From Chrysophaeum taylorii (Eukaryota; Sar; Pelagophyceae; Pelagomonadales; Pelagomonadaceae): a stretch of DNA of 64,000 bases. The position numbers and the translations under genes were made by a program. Shown here piece by piece: positions 43,144-53,413 of the stretch. Numbering within the stretch: the stretch's first letter is position 1; each line of letters starts with the position of its first letter. The stretch is from contig JAQMWT010000563.1 of assembly GCA_029834535.1 (NCBI GenBank), positions 56,190 to 120,189 of the forward strand. The letters are read 5' to 3'. The notes below the pieces were generated by a model. It ran no database searches. It had not been told where the DNA came from and worked only from the letters and a program-made list of their open reading frames with translations.

Positions 43144-44455
43144 TCGAGATCCGTTAAGAAAGAAGACTGCTGCTATTACTACTGCAATTACGTATCATCA
43201 TCATCAATCCATCCTACTAGTAGGTGTGTTGAGATGGATCTTTCAATCCGGCCGACCTCGATCCGAGACGATGTGGCTGGCGCACGAGCCATCGACGGTC
43301 CCATCGTCCAAGGTGAGGTGCTTATTCGCTTAGCCGCCGGAGAGAAAAAAATCGAAGTCCGTTGACGGCCCGTGTCGGTGCAGCCAGGCCCATTCAGGGC
43401 GTGAGCTCCTCGAGTTGGAAAAAATCAGCAGGATCTCTCATCTGCGACTGGATCATCTAATCATAGACAACTGATCGAGGAGGACGAACTAGTCGTAGTA
43501 CTCCTTGGATGCTTCCTATCTGTGAAAGGGATTGATACCTCGAGGGTAGACTTGGTTGTTGGACAACACAGAAATTCGAACGCGACAGCACAGCACGCCG
43601 CGAACACACTCAACTCGTGCGACTGCTTTCACCATGAAACGAAATGTTCGGCCATTACGCGACGACGTGGCCACGACGCATCGACATCTGTGCAAAGACG
43701 CCACCACTACTCTCTTCGCAGCCGTGATTACGCGGTCTTTCGTGATTAGTCGTTGACGACGGGGTGTCGAGCCGAAATCTCGTGGGGGTTTCGAGCACGC
43801 AGGACCACCAAGGTGGCCCAAGGTGGCTGAACCGGCCATATGGCCGCCGCACTCGCACGTCCTGCCTCTCGTGCTAGTCCGGCGAACGCTCGGCGAACAG
43901 AGCGCGTTTCTTCGACTGGGCCAGCACCGATCTTGCCAACTCGCGAGCCAGAGGCACGGTCCCCCGCAACACCAATTAAGGTGCCCCGCCGAGCCCGTGG
44001 TGCTGTCACGACCCTCGTAAAGTCCCTCCAAAAGACCAACCCTCATATCGACCGTCCCGCTGTCGTCCGTCCGTCGCTCGGAAGCGATCGAGAAGGCTCT
44101 TGCTGCCTCTTCATTACGGGTGCGCTGCCGAGGCACGGGCTAGCAACTTGTCAGCGGCCGGACAGCCCGCGGAGGAGGACCGAAGGCCACGCGCCTCTGC
44201 CGGCGCAGCCAGCACAACGTCCCCAGCGCGGGCGTCGCTTCCGCCCGTCAGTGTCCAAGGATTGATTGACAGCGAATTCTGCGATCACCAGGCTCAAAAA
44301 TCGTCGTCCTAGCTACCGCCGCCGTGGCGCCGCCGGTGCGCCTTGTGAGAGCTGAAAGGCGAAGCTCGCGAGGCGGGACTGTCCCTCCTCATCTTGGTAG
44401 ACGCCGTTGAGGTCCACAGAAAACGAACCTTAACTTTCTCGAAATTCTCGAAATC
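43144..44455. other. 1.3-kb intergenic region, no gene recognised
   Basis: ORFs up to 206 codons overlap on both strands from 43516 to 44265 without domain features. Upstream of the small secreted gene the sequence is ordinary. Confidence 0.45.
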
Positions 44456-44902
44456 ATGCTTTTTCTTCTTCTGCTTCTTCCCGCCGCCGCGCAACAACTT
44501 CTCGACTGCGAGTGCCGCGACGCGGCCGACCGCATCCTGGAAGACGAGGGCAAGTGGTACGTCGGCGTCACCTCCTGTTCGGGCGCACACCGCGTCGGCC
44601 CCTACGAGAGCCGCGAGGAAGCGCTTCGCGACATCTCTCGCCTCGAGGCGGAGGTCGACTTCTGCGTCGATCGGCTCGTTGGCCACACGGGCGACGCCGT
44701 CCCCCACGCCGACTACGTCGCCCTCCAGGTCGACCTCGAGCTTGCGCGCGTCGAGATCGGCGAGCTCGAGCACGACATCGCCCAGCTCGAGGCCGACAAC
44801 GACCTTCTCAAAAACCACCTCGGTCTCGCCGAATTCCAAGAACACATCGCCGAGTACCTCAAACATGCCACCGGCTCCGACGACCTCCTCCAAGACCGAT
44901 AG
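44456..44902 (+). CDS. Small secreted coiled-coil protein, hypothetical (148 aa)
   Basis: Starts at ATG 44456 with a clear signal peptide (MLFLLLLLPAAAQQ). A short Cys-containing domain follows ('DCECRDAADRILE', 'GVTSCSGAHRVGPYESREEAL'). From about residue 75 a heptad-rich helix with many Leu/Glu follows ('EIGELEHDIAQLEADNDLLK'). No family recognised. Codon use is GC-rich like the real genes nearby, which supports coding. Confidence 0.6.
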   Translation: MLFLLLLLPAAAQQLLDCECRDAADRILEDEGKWYVGVTSCSGAHRVGPYESREEALRDISRLEAEVDFCVDRLVGHTGDAVPHADYVALQVDLELARVEIGELEHDIAQLEADNDLLKNHLGLAEFQEHIAEYLKHATGSDDLLQDR

Positions 44903-45787
44903 CCGGCGATTTGCGTGTGCACCGAACTGCGTCGTCTGATATAGCGATGGCGATTCGCAACTGAACCAAATCGCGCCGCCACGGGCTATTAACTGACTTT
45001 CTATGTATTTCGTGCATAGTGTATTCGTATGGCAGGGGGCTCAGGATGTGCGCGGCGATCGTCGTCCGAGCACATCTCGCCGTCTTTTCTCTACGCGCCC
45101 TTCGGTTTTCGCGATGCTCTGACTCGACCGAGGTGCTGCTTCGCCGCACGACGGGCCAACTGCTCAGCGGGAGTCGCACGTGATCAGCGGTAAGTACTCT
45201 GAAAATAAAACGCTCTGGATCCCTTGTTGGGATTATCATACAACGCCTCGTGCGCTGGGCTGGCCTATCGTTTCGTAAAATGTTTTCGCGCGATCCTCGA
45301 AAAAAAAGTGCGACCACCGGTCCAGCTCGGCCATCGTCCGGTGCGGCGCGTCGCCGTCCTCGTCGACGGCGTTTCCTTTAGAGGACGACGACGACGACTT
45401 CGACTTGGCGCCGGCGACCCCGTCGTCGTCCTCGGCCACCGCTGCTGGTGCCGCGCGAGTCCGCGTGATGCCGTCCAACGGAACTCATCGGACGGGAGCG
45501 ACGCGGGCCCGGCAGGAGCGGCGGGCGTCGGTGGTGTCGGTGACGTGCACACAGCGCGGTCCGTTAGTGTCTCTGATCCTCAACGCGGGAGTTCTTGGAC
45601 CCCACCACGACAGCTCGTAGCCAACGATTGTCAGCTCAAGCCCCAGGCCACCCACAGGGCCGCCGTCTACGAGCCCCGAATCCAGCAAGGCTCCAAGGAC
45701 ATCTTTCACCTCGAAGCCTTCGTCGCGCGCTTCACGGCCATGTACGAGCGGTTCCTCGTCGACGCGTTCGCCTAGAATCCGCGGCGC
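44903..45787. other. Intergenic with possible decayed coding pieces
   Basis: Protein-like fragments appear in different frames: minus strand 45236-45380 ('MAELDRWSHFFFEDRAKTFY') and 45485-45709, and plus strand 45480-45775 ('GPLVSLILNAGVLGP', 'DIFHLEAFVARFTAMYERF'). None makes a continuous gene, and no family is assigned. It may be a pseudogene or an intron-containing gene. Confidence 0.3.
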
Positions 45788-45853
45788 GCGAGCAGACCCC
45801 TCGCGCGGCGCGAGCAGACCCCTCGCGCGACGCGAGCAGACCCCTCGCGCGAC
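45788..45853. repeat. Three tandem copies of a 22-bp unit
   Basis: Units begin at 45788, 45810 and 45832, each GCGAGCAGACCCCTCGCGCG followed by GC or AC. The ends of each unit are partly complementary (GCGAG and CTCGC), so hairpins are possible. Confidence 0.9.
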
Positions 45854-46064
45854 TCTCGTTCGCGGTTTCCTCGGTTGATGTTCTGGCGTGGTCGTGGCGG
45901 GGACATCGAGTCGTGGTCCACGGTCGTACTACTTGGAGAGCGCTCCCTCGGGACGAAGACCCTTCTCTTCGAGTTGCCGCGATCGTCGCCCGCGGCGGGG
46001 CTTTGCCGTCGACGTTTTTGCTTTATCTTCGTGCTGATCCGGTGCGAGTTGCGGGCGAAGAAAC

Positions 46065-46640
46065 CTATGAAGAATTTTTCCGAGGGCGAATGGCCGCACG
46101 CAGGCGGGTTTTTAGTCGACGTTGTTGAACGGGGCTCGCCGGTTCTGAAGTAGACGATTGAGTAAAATGTGGCGCACTTTGACTCCATTCTCTTCGCAGC
46201 TTGGCGCGGGCCTTGTTGCTCTCAACGATCCATTTCACAGGCGCCTGCTCCTCCTTGGGCGTGAGCAACATCCGGTCCGAGCGAGCGTGCGTCGCGGCTG
46301 TTTCAGCAGACAAAACGCGCTCCTTCAGTCTATCGTCGAGCTATCTCCAGGTGATGAGCTCAATCCACTATGGGTGGTCAGTCATGCACTTCTTGGCCCC
46401 TACTCCTTCCTTCTCGCAATACGCTAAGGCCTCCGCGAAGACTTTCTGCTGCTGGCGTTTCTCTTCCGCGTCCAACGCAGCCGTTATCTTGTTGCAAACT
46501 CGCTTCTAAGGAGCCGTTTTTTATCGCTGCCGCTTCTCCCGGGCTGTCTGTCATAGGGGCCCGCCCAGGCTCCTTTCGTGCCTTGGGGCGCTTAGACCCA
46601 CCTTCGGCTCGGCTCTGGTGGTCTTCCTAGGTGCGGAAGC
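46065..46640 (-). pseudogene. Tc5/pogo-like transposase relic
   Basis: The minus strand reads a transposase N-terminal pattern with in-frame stops: 'EALAYCEKEGVGAKKCMTDH', stop, 'WIELITW', stop, then 'LDDRLKERV' and 'LLTPKEEQAPVKWIVESNK'. The last resembles the CENP-B-type DNA-binding segment (LTxxEE...WI). A different frame below continues with 'FFIGFFARNSHRISTKI', like the 'FLxRHPxL' start of the catalytic region. The DDE domain is absent. Weak individually, but the order is right. Confidence 0.4.
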
Positions 46641-47184
46641 TTGAGTTCCGAACGTGATAAGGTAGTGTTTAGTGTCGGGTGATTTTTAGTTTAGTCGACC
46701 CGCATGTCGTCGTTGACGAAGCTACAGAAACGGCGAATTGCCTCAACTCGAACGGATCGAAAAAATAGAAATAATTCTGATCTTTTGTCAAGTTCTTAAA
46801 CCGACCGAAGTGCGCCGCTCCGACGACGTCTTCGTTGCGCAGAGACGTCGCCTCGCGCTACGTCATCGAGCGTAGAGAACACCTCGTTGCCGCGGTTGAC
46901 TTCATGAGTCCGTCCAGGTTAAATAAATACGGTTTGAGATTGTTTAATTTCGACATTGCTTGATGTACTGAAGCAAGAAAACGCGTCACTTCGTCGCGGA
47001 GATTCATGGACGCCACACTCGAAAGACCTCGCGCATCCGGGAAATCCCCCGCAGCGCCTAACTCAGTCACTCTTGACGCGTTATCTCTTTCCATGGCTGT
47101 GTCCATTGGCAAAAGCAGCAGCAGCAGCGTGGGCTGATTTTTGCGAGTCCCTCAGTGCAGCCCCGTCGTTGCACCAGCGCGGGT

Positions 47185-47228
<44 letters not shown>

Positions 47229-48025
47229 TCCTTCTTTCTTTCTTTCTTTCTTTCTTCCAACGTGGCCGTTCCATTGAGCCAGCATAACATCTGCCGTGCG
47301 CGGGAGTAGTCCTAGATCTTCAAGAATGCCAAAACGCTGCCGCCAGGCCCCATGCAACGCACGAAGAACTCGGGCGCACGCAATCGACTCAACCGTCGCC
47401 GCCGGAGGCCTCCGCACGGAGCCCAGACGGAATCATTAAACGCAGGCGAGGCGGAGCGGCAGCAGATGCGGGCGCAGCCGCAGTGTCCACCGCGGGTGCC
47501 GTAGGGGAGGACAGTGCTGAGCCGCCGCCTCCACGCGAGCCAGGTCAACTGGCGCTGCATGTTCTCTCAATCTCGCCGGCGCCAACGTCGCCGTTACCGC
47601 TGTGGTGCTAGGTGTTTACGACCCTTGACGGTGCCGCGGTATTGAGGTAATAACGGGACAGATTTGAATCCTCGCCCATGCTACGGAGGAAGGTCTTATG
47701 CCGGACAATCGTCTTATCCCCCCCCAGATGGCGGAGTCCGGGTTGGAGTCGCAGGTGAAGAAGAGCTCGGTCTCCGCCGAGCCGACCCCCTCGCACTTTA
47801 TGGATAAGACGGTCATGACGAGACGAGGCAGCTTGCCGCGGGGCCAATGCGGAGCCGCCGCTGGCTCGCGTTCCTTCCCCCCCCGCTCAAAGCGATGGTG
47901 TTGCCCTCCGCCAAGTACTTCGCTTTCGACTGGTGGTGCCACTTGTCGTCGCCTCGTCGCTGGCCGCGGCGATGTCGGTACCCAAGTCCTCGCCGCAGCG
48001 CCCGCGCTCTTCGTCGTGGCCTCCC
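46641..48025. other. Intergenic region with (TTTC)n microsatellite
   Basis: A TTTC tract of about 74 bp lies at 47184-47257. Plus-strand 47325-47610 and minus-strand 47616-47942 are open and partly protein-like but without recognisable domains or a supported start. Confidence 0.5.
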
Positions 48026-48262
48026 ATAACTAACTAACTAACTAGCTAGCTAACTAGCTAACTATAGGCCAGCCCATTGCATATGGGGCGTAGGCTGGTC
48101 CCACCACGCGCCGTGGCGCGTGAGATCAGAAGTCACGCGGCCGAGAGACGAGGGGCGCAGAAAAAGGAGCGTCGGGGGAGGTTGACGCCTGTCGCCATGC
48201 GGCTCTGAGACCGCGATTTGACTGACAACCATCTCGTTACCAACCTTTCCTTCTGCGCCTCC
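48026..48262 (-). repeat. Second copy of the short retroposon, 5'-truncated
   Basis: The minus strand matches the 3' half of the insertion at 1584-1948 and ends in the same (TTAG)n-type tail (plus strand TAAC run, 48026-48065). The 5' end lies within the shared sequence near GGAGGCGCAG. A short direct repeat (GGAGGC) flanks it, which may be a target duplication or chance. Confidence 0.65.
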
Positions 48263-48405
48263 AAGAAATTGATTATATGTTTTCCAACGCAGACGGAGAC
48301 CCCTGCAATTTTTGTAGAACTTTGCAGAAAAGTAGAAGATGTTGATGAGAAGCATCACGAATTACACTAATATTTCGCGATATCGTTGATAGAATCTCGG
48401 AGAAG

Positions 48406-49797
48406 ATGATGTGGTGGCGGTGTTGGCTGGTGCTCAGCTTGGTGGCGCCCAGCGCCAGAGCAGTGCCAAACGTCGTTGGGTTCGAGTTTGTGGATGTGTC
48501 ACAGCCTACCCAGCCCGTCGTGGGAGTATTGGAGGATTCCTCATTCGAGCAGCTCGTTGTGTTGGAGGATTCGGTGGACCTCGAGAGCGTGAACGTGGTG
48601 GCGATCACCAACAACACCGACGAGATCACCGAGGTCGTGATGGAGTTGAGCTTAGGCGACGAAATCGTGGTCTCGATTACCGAGGCGACGCCGCCGTTCT
48701 CGCTCTACGAAGACATAGACGGAGTGTTCCAGGCGCCAGGCGTCGACGATCACGCGTTGCAAGCTGGCGTGCTCTACACGCTCTACGCGGAAGCGCAGAT
48801 TGGGGAGGGACTGGAAGTGTACTTTCGCATAAACAACGAGACGCGAGCGACCTCGACGCCGACGACGGTCTTCGCTCCCGATTTGTCGACGTATTCCTGG
48901 ACGTTGACCGAATACGCGGACCAAGTAGACGCGCGACACGAGTGCGGATTCGTCGAGGCCGGCGGCAAGTTCTATCTGATGGGTGGTCGAGGCGTGAGAC
49001 CGACCAACATTTACGATCCAGCGACCGACGAATGGTCGGACGGTGCCGAGCTCGACAACATCCACCACTTCCAAGCCGTCGCGCTGAACGACGGCCGCAT
49101 TCTCCTCCCCAACGCCTTCACGGAACTGTGGCCCGACGAAGACCCGCTCGAGTACATCTTGTACTACGATCCGGCGACGGATTCGTTCACGGAGGGTCCG
49201 ACAATACCCGACGTCGACCGGCGCCGCGGCGCCGGCGGCGCCGTGCTCTATAACGACCTCGTCTACGTCGTCGGCGGCATCAAGAACGGACATACCAACG
49301 GAACGGTTACCTTGTTCGACGTCTTCGACCCGAGCACGGAGATTTGGACCGCCATCGAAAACGAACCCGCGCACGCGAGGGACCACGCGAGCGCCGTCGT
49401 CGTCGGCGACAAGCTCTACTTCGCCGGCGGCCGCCGCTCTGAAGTCAATGTTTTTTCACTACTCACGCCCCAAGTCGACGTCTACGATTTCCTCGCAGAC
49501 CTCTGGATCACGCTCGAGAATCCGCTCCCAACCCCCCGCGCCGGTGTCGCCGCCGTCGCCTTCTTCTCCAAGCTTATCGTCATCGGTGGCGAGTCGGACC
49601 AAGACGACGCGCACGGCTCGACAGAAATGTACGATCCTCTTACGGACACGTGGACCGTCCTCGCCGAACTCAACGACAACCGCCACGGAACTTTTGCGAT
49701 CGCCTACGATGACGCGCTCTTCATCTGTGCCGGATCCGGCGATCAAGGCGGAGGTCCCGAATTGACGTCCATGGAAGTGTTTTCCGACGACACCTAG
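48406..49797 (+). CDS. Secreted kelch-repeat protein (463 aa)
   Basis: Starts at ATG 48406 with a signal peptide (RCWLVLSLVAPSARA). The first 150 residues form an acidic beta-rich domain. Then come kelch blades marked by 'FYLMGGRGV', 'VYVVGGIKN', 'LYFAGGRRS', 'LIVIGGESD' and 'LFICAGSGD', each with a following 'YDPATDEW' or 'FDPSTEIW'-type strand. This gives a probable six-blade propeller. Extracellular or lumenal binding protein; ligand unknown. No transmembrane anchor or intron seen. Confidence 0.85.
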   Translation: MMWWRCWLVLSLVAPSARAVPNVVGFEFVDVSQPTQPVVGVLEDSSFEQLVVLEDSVDLESVNVVAITNNTDEITEVVMELSLGDEIVVSITEATPPFSLYEDIDGVFQAPGVDDHALQAGVLYTLYAEAQIGEGLEVYFRINNETRATSTPTTVFAPDLSTYSWTLTEYADQVDARHECGFVEAGGKFYLMGGRGVRPTNIYDPATDEWSDGAELDNIHHFQAVALNDGRILLPNAFTELWPDEDPLEYILYYDPATDSFTEGPTIPDVDRRRGAGGAVLYNDLVYVVGGIKNGHTNGTVTLFDVFDPSTEIWTAIENEPAHARDHASAVVVGDKLYFAGGRRSEVNVFSLLTPQVDVYDFLADLWITLENPLPTPRAGVAAVAFFSKLIVIGGESDQDDAHGSTEMYDPLTDTWTVLAELNDNRHGTFAIAYDDALFICAGSGDQGGGPELTSMEVFSDDT

Positions 49798-50270
49798 AGT
49801 AGTAGAAAAGGCACCACCACCACGACTACTTACTTGGTGCTTTCTTCAAGACAAACGAGACGGGAGGACGAGACTGCGGCGGCGTAAGAGCGAGTCTTGA
49901 AGAAGAACTTCTTCGCTCCGTGCTCTGTCTCTCTTTTGGTGTGTGCGACCATGTCGCGTTGGGCAACGACGACGACGACGACAAAGCCGAGGAGGACGAC
50001 GACCCGAGCGCGCGCTATCAGCAGCAGCAGCAGCGCGCCCTCACTCACGGTTGTTAAAGATTCTTCCCAACAACAAGCAAAAGCCACTTATTGTACCCTC
50101 GAGGACAGGACGACGACGACCGACGGTTTCACACACACACAGCATCCTAGTAAGTAGTAGTTCATCATCCTTGTAGTACGTACTTTCTTTCCCTAGATTT
50201 AATCCTGGATCTCTCAAGTCAAGTAGCGGATGATGTTGTCTGTAGTAGTAGCAGCAGCAGCAGCAGCAGA
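49798..50270. other. Intergenic, triplet repeats
   Basis: ACG/GAC runs near 49970 and AGC runs near 50018-50035 and 50247-50268. It holds the 5' region of the EGF-like gene. Confidence 0.55.
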
Positions 50271-52349
50271 ATGATGGCGAAGGTGGCGTGGTGGTGGGTC
50301 GCAGGGGTGGTCGTCGCGCAATGCCCGAACGCTTGCAGCAACAAGGGCCAGTGCGACAAGTACGGTCGGTGCAATTGTTTGAGCGGCTACACGGGTGGCG
50401 ATTGCTCGGTCCGGACTTGTCCTTTCGACTACGCTTGGACAGACTACGCGACGGCGGACGACACGGCGCACGCCAAGGCGGAGTGCTCGAACCGCGGATT
50501 GTGCGACCGGACGACCGGCGAGTGCGAGTGCATGTCGGGGTACCAGGGGAAGGCGTGCGAGCGAACGAGCTGCGACACGAGCTGCTACAACAAGGGGAAG
50601 TGCCTCGCGATGAGGTCGTTCGCGTTGTCGCACTACAGCGACTATTCGGAGCAGTTTTCGTACGAGACGCCGTGGGACGCGAGAAAAGTTTACGGATGCG
50701 CGTGCGACGAGCCGTACACGAGCTACAACTGCGGGAAGCGGCGGTGTCCTTCGGGCGACGATCCGCTCACGACCGGCCAGGTGAACGAGGTGCAGATTCT
50801 CAAGTGCATGGCGACGGGGGGGTCTTTTGCTTTGATCTTCGACGGCAAGATAAGCGGAACGATTCGCGCGGGATTTCGCGAGGCGGGCGTCAAAGCTGCG
50901 CTCGAGGCGACCGAGTCGATCGCCGAGGTGTCGGTCAGCTTCACGGCCGCCGACAACGGCACCGTGTGCCAGTCGGACAGCACGAATTTGGTAAAGATCG
51001 AGTTCACGCAGAACTTTGGGTCGTTGGCGCCGTTGAAGCCGAGCGCGGACGCGCTGGCGGGGACGGTCGAAGTTTTCGCCGACGGAACGACCGAAGTTGG
51101 CGACGAGATGGGCACGAAGCACGTCTCGATCAAGGGGACCAAGGAGGACGACCAATGCTCGAACCGCGGGGTGTGCGACGCCTTTACGGCGACGTGCACG
51201 TGCACGACGACGAACAACGACGTTTACTCGTCGAGCGACGGGTACGGGAACCCGGGAACGCGCGGCGACTGCGGGTATCCCGAGACGAGCGTGACGACGT
51301 GTCCGGGCGAGGTCGCGTGCAGCTCCAACGGCGTGTGCGACGACGACGAGACGTACCGGTGCTCGTGCGCCAAGGGGTGGTACGGCGCCGACTGCAGCCT
51401 GCGGCAGTGTCCCGTCGGGTTGAGTTGGTTCTCGTACCCGAGCGCAGAAAACGCTGGCCACGACGATCTCGTCGAGTGCTCGAACGGCGGCGCGTGCGAC
51501 ACGTCGACGGGGTTCTGTACGTGCGGAGCCCAGTTTTTTGGTATGGCGTGCCAGTACCTCGCGTGCCCGACGGGCTCCGCGGTGACCGCGTGCGGCGGCA
51601 ACGGACGGTGCGCGTCGATGTACGAGCTCTCGAGGCTCGCGACGGCCAACGGCGACGAAACCGACGTGACGTATGGGATCGACGTCAACAACCCTCTCAC
51701 CTGGGATGCGCATCGGGTTTTCGGGTGCGCGTGCGACGACGGCTGGACCGGCTACGACTGTTCGCTCCGGACGTGCCCGACGGGCGACGACCCGGGCACC
51801 TACGGTCAGGCGAACGAGCTGCAGCTCATCCAGTGCGCGGCCGACTCGGGATACTTTAAACTCGCGTTCCGACGAGACGAGACCTCGGCGATCCTTTCCA
51901 ACGCGACCGCGGCGGACGTCGAAGCGGCCCTCGAAGCGCTCTCTACCATCACTAACCTCGAGGTCGCCTTTGGGTCCGGGGAATCGGCATGCCTCGCGTC
52001 CTCGACCTCGACGCCCAACATCATCTCGGTCCAGTTCATCACAGAGCACGGCGACCTCCCGGCCATTACCGCCGACGTCGCCGACCTCTACGACTCGGCC
52101 ACCGGAACGACCGGCGTCGTCACGATCGCGACCGACGGCACCACCCTCGACTCCGACTACACCTCGGTCGCGGGGACCACCGAAGAGGTCGAATGCTCGA
52201 ATCGCGGGATCTGCGACACCTCTACGGGAATCTGCGACTGCTTCGACGGCTACTCCTCGAGCGACGGCCGCGGGAACAAGGGCGCGCAGGGCGATTGCGG
52301 CTACCGCGAGCTCTGCAACGCGGACTGGTGCCTCACGGCCACATCCTGA
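50271..52349 (+). CDS. Secreted EGF-like (tenascin/teneurin-type) protein with duplicated module (692 aa)
   Basis: Starts at ATG 50271; signal peptide AKVAWWWVAGVVVAQC. EGF-like loops follow: 'CSNKGQCDKYGRCNCLSGY', 'CSNRGLCDRTTGECECMSGY', 'CSSNGVCDDDETYRCSC', 'CSNGGACDTSTGFCTC', 'CSNRGICDTSTGICDC'. Two long modules repeat the same order: 'GCACDxxxTxYxC', then 'CPSGDDP' or 'CPTGDDP', then about 140 non-EGF residues containing 'NEVQILKC' or 'NELQLIQC' and a 'VEVFADGTT' or 'VTIATDGTT' strand, then another EGF. No transmembrane segment, so it is probably secreted or in the cell coat. Confidence 0.85.
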   Translation: MMAKVAWWWVAGVVVAQCPNACSNKGQCDKYGRCNCLSGYTGGDCSVRTCPFDYAWTDYATADDTAHAKAECSNRGLCDRTTGECECMSGYQGKACERTSCDTSCYNKGKCLAMRSFALSHYSDYSEQFSYETPWDARKVYGCACDEPYTSYNCGKRRCPSGDDPLTTGQVNEVQILKCMATGGSFALIFDGKISGTIRAGFREAGVKAALEATESIAEVSVSFTAADNGTVCQSDSTNLVKIEFTQNFGSLAPLKPSADALAGTVEVFADGTTEVGDEMGTKHVSIKGTKEDDQCSNRGVCDAFTATCTCTTTNNDVYSSSDGYGNPGTRGDCGYPETSVTTCPGEVACSSNGVCDDDETYRCSCAKGWYGADCSLRQCPVGLSWFSYPSAENAGHDDLVECSNGGACDTSTGFCTCGAQFFGMACQYLACPTGSAVTACGGNGRCASMYELSRLATANGDETDVTYGIDVNNPLTWDAHRVFGCACDDGWTGYDCSLRTCPTGDDPGTYGQANELQLIQCAADSGYFKLAFRRDETSAILSNATAADVEAALEALSTITNLEVAFGSGESACLASSTSTPNIISVQFITEHGDLPAITADVADLYDSATGTTGVVTIATDGTTLDSDYTSVAGTTEEVECSNRGICDTSTGICDCFDGYSSSDGRGNKGAQGDCGYRELCNADWCLTATS

Positions 52350-53413
52350 GATAATAATTAGGAGGATTTTACTCCAATCGCTGCTCTGCTCGCGCGAGGC
52401 CTCCTTCTTAGCATATTAAGCTCTGGGTACCTACCTACCTACCTACCTACCTTAAGGTTCTTCTTTTGGTCTGCGCTCTCCGGGCGGCGCGGAGACAGAG
52501 AGGAGCAGCAGCGGCTCGTTTCCTCTTCGCAGGCAGCAGTCCCCTACTAATCAAAGTCCCTCGGCTTTTTAGTCCGAGGAAAATCAAATCACGCCGACAG
52601 AAGAAGGGCCTGGATCCGCGGGGGGGGGGGCAATTCACTATAACACACGTACGTACCATATGTGCTGCTGGGAATATGCCTCGCTTTCATCGGTTCTTCG
52701 ACAGCGCACGCCAACACCGAGTGGCGCACGAAGCATCATCTTGGGGCCGTCAGGCTGGCTGGTCCGAGCCGCACAAAACCACCGGTCTGCCAGAGGGCGA
52801 GCAGCTTGTGGCAAGATTATTTGAGCAATATTACACGAGAACAACAACAAGACACACTACTACTACAAGTCACAAGAAGCCGCTTCGTTTTTTTATTCGA
52901 CGACCCCTGGCGGGTGGGAAAAATGCCCTTTCAAGTGTGATGTGGTAAAATCAATCGATGGTAATTATTTGAATTATTATTATGCGTATAAAAAGAAGCA
53001 AGCACAAACTCTAACGCGAAAACGCCACCCCGTTGTTGCTGGTCTCGTCGACCGGCTCCCCGTCATGGCTGGCCCTCGTGCGGCGTCGTGCGGAAGGAGG
53101 CGGAACGCCGCGACAGTGGCCCGGGGGACTCCGAGTGAAAGCGAGGTTCGATTCGCTCGCTCGGAGAGTATATAACGTCACTGATCCGCCGCTGCGGTGT
53201 GTCCCTCGCCTACCCCCTCAATTCTCTCTGGGGGGAGATCATTCATCTTTATATTTTGAGAGCAGAAGGAAACCCTCGGTCGGTCAGAATTGTGCTGACG
53301 TGGAGGTAAGAACATTCGTTGCTCTTTTGGGATCGAGGTAAAAAGGATTTGAGGCAAGTAAGCACACAGAGCTTCGTATTATTGATGGTGGTGAAGGTTG
53401 CTCGTTGAGAGTG
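52350..53413. other. 1.06-kb intergenic, no gene recognised
   Basis: A CTAC run lies at 52427-52453 and a G run near 52620-52630. ORFs are short. A TATATAA-like stretch near 53168 lies about 245 bp before the next start and could be promoter sequence. Confidence 0.5.

Noticed and set aside
42313-43365. Read-through of the NMNAT-like ORF for 300 further codons
   Set aside because: The extension starts in the TTC intron and then translates the antisense of the DUF3293 gene; splicing gives a clean short exon 2.
43516-44265. Possible further Fanzor or transposase remnant
   Set aside because: A short GACCGTGCC match to the Fanzor DNA was not supported by flanking similarity or motifs.
47184-47257. 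Lys/Glu-rich minus-strand ORFs over the TTTC tract
   Set aside because: Pure microsatellite translation.
53140-53170. tRNA-like GGTTCGATTC sequence
   Set aside because: It sits in an AGCGAG/CTCGCT hairpin with the wrong loop size, and no tRNA body is present.
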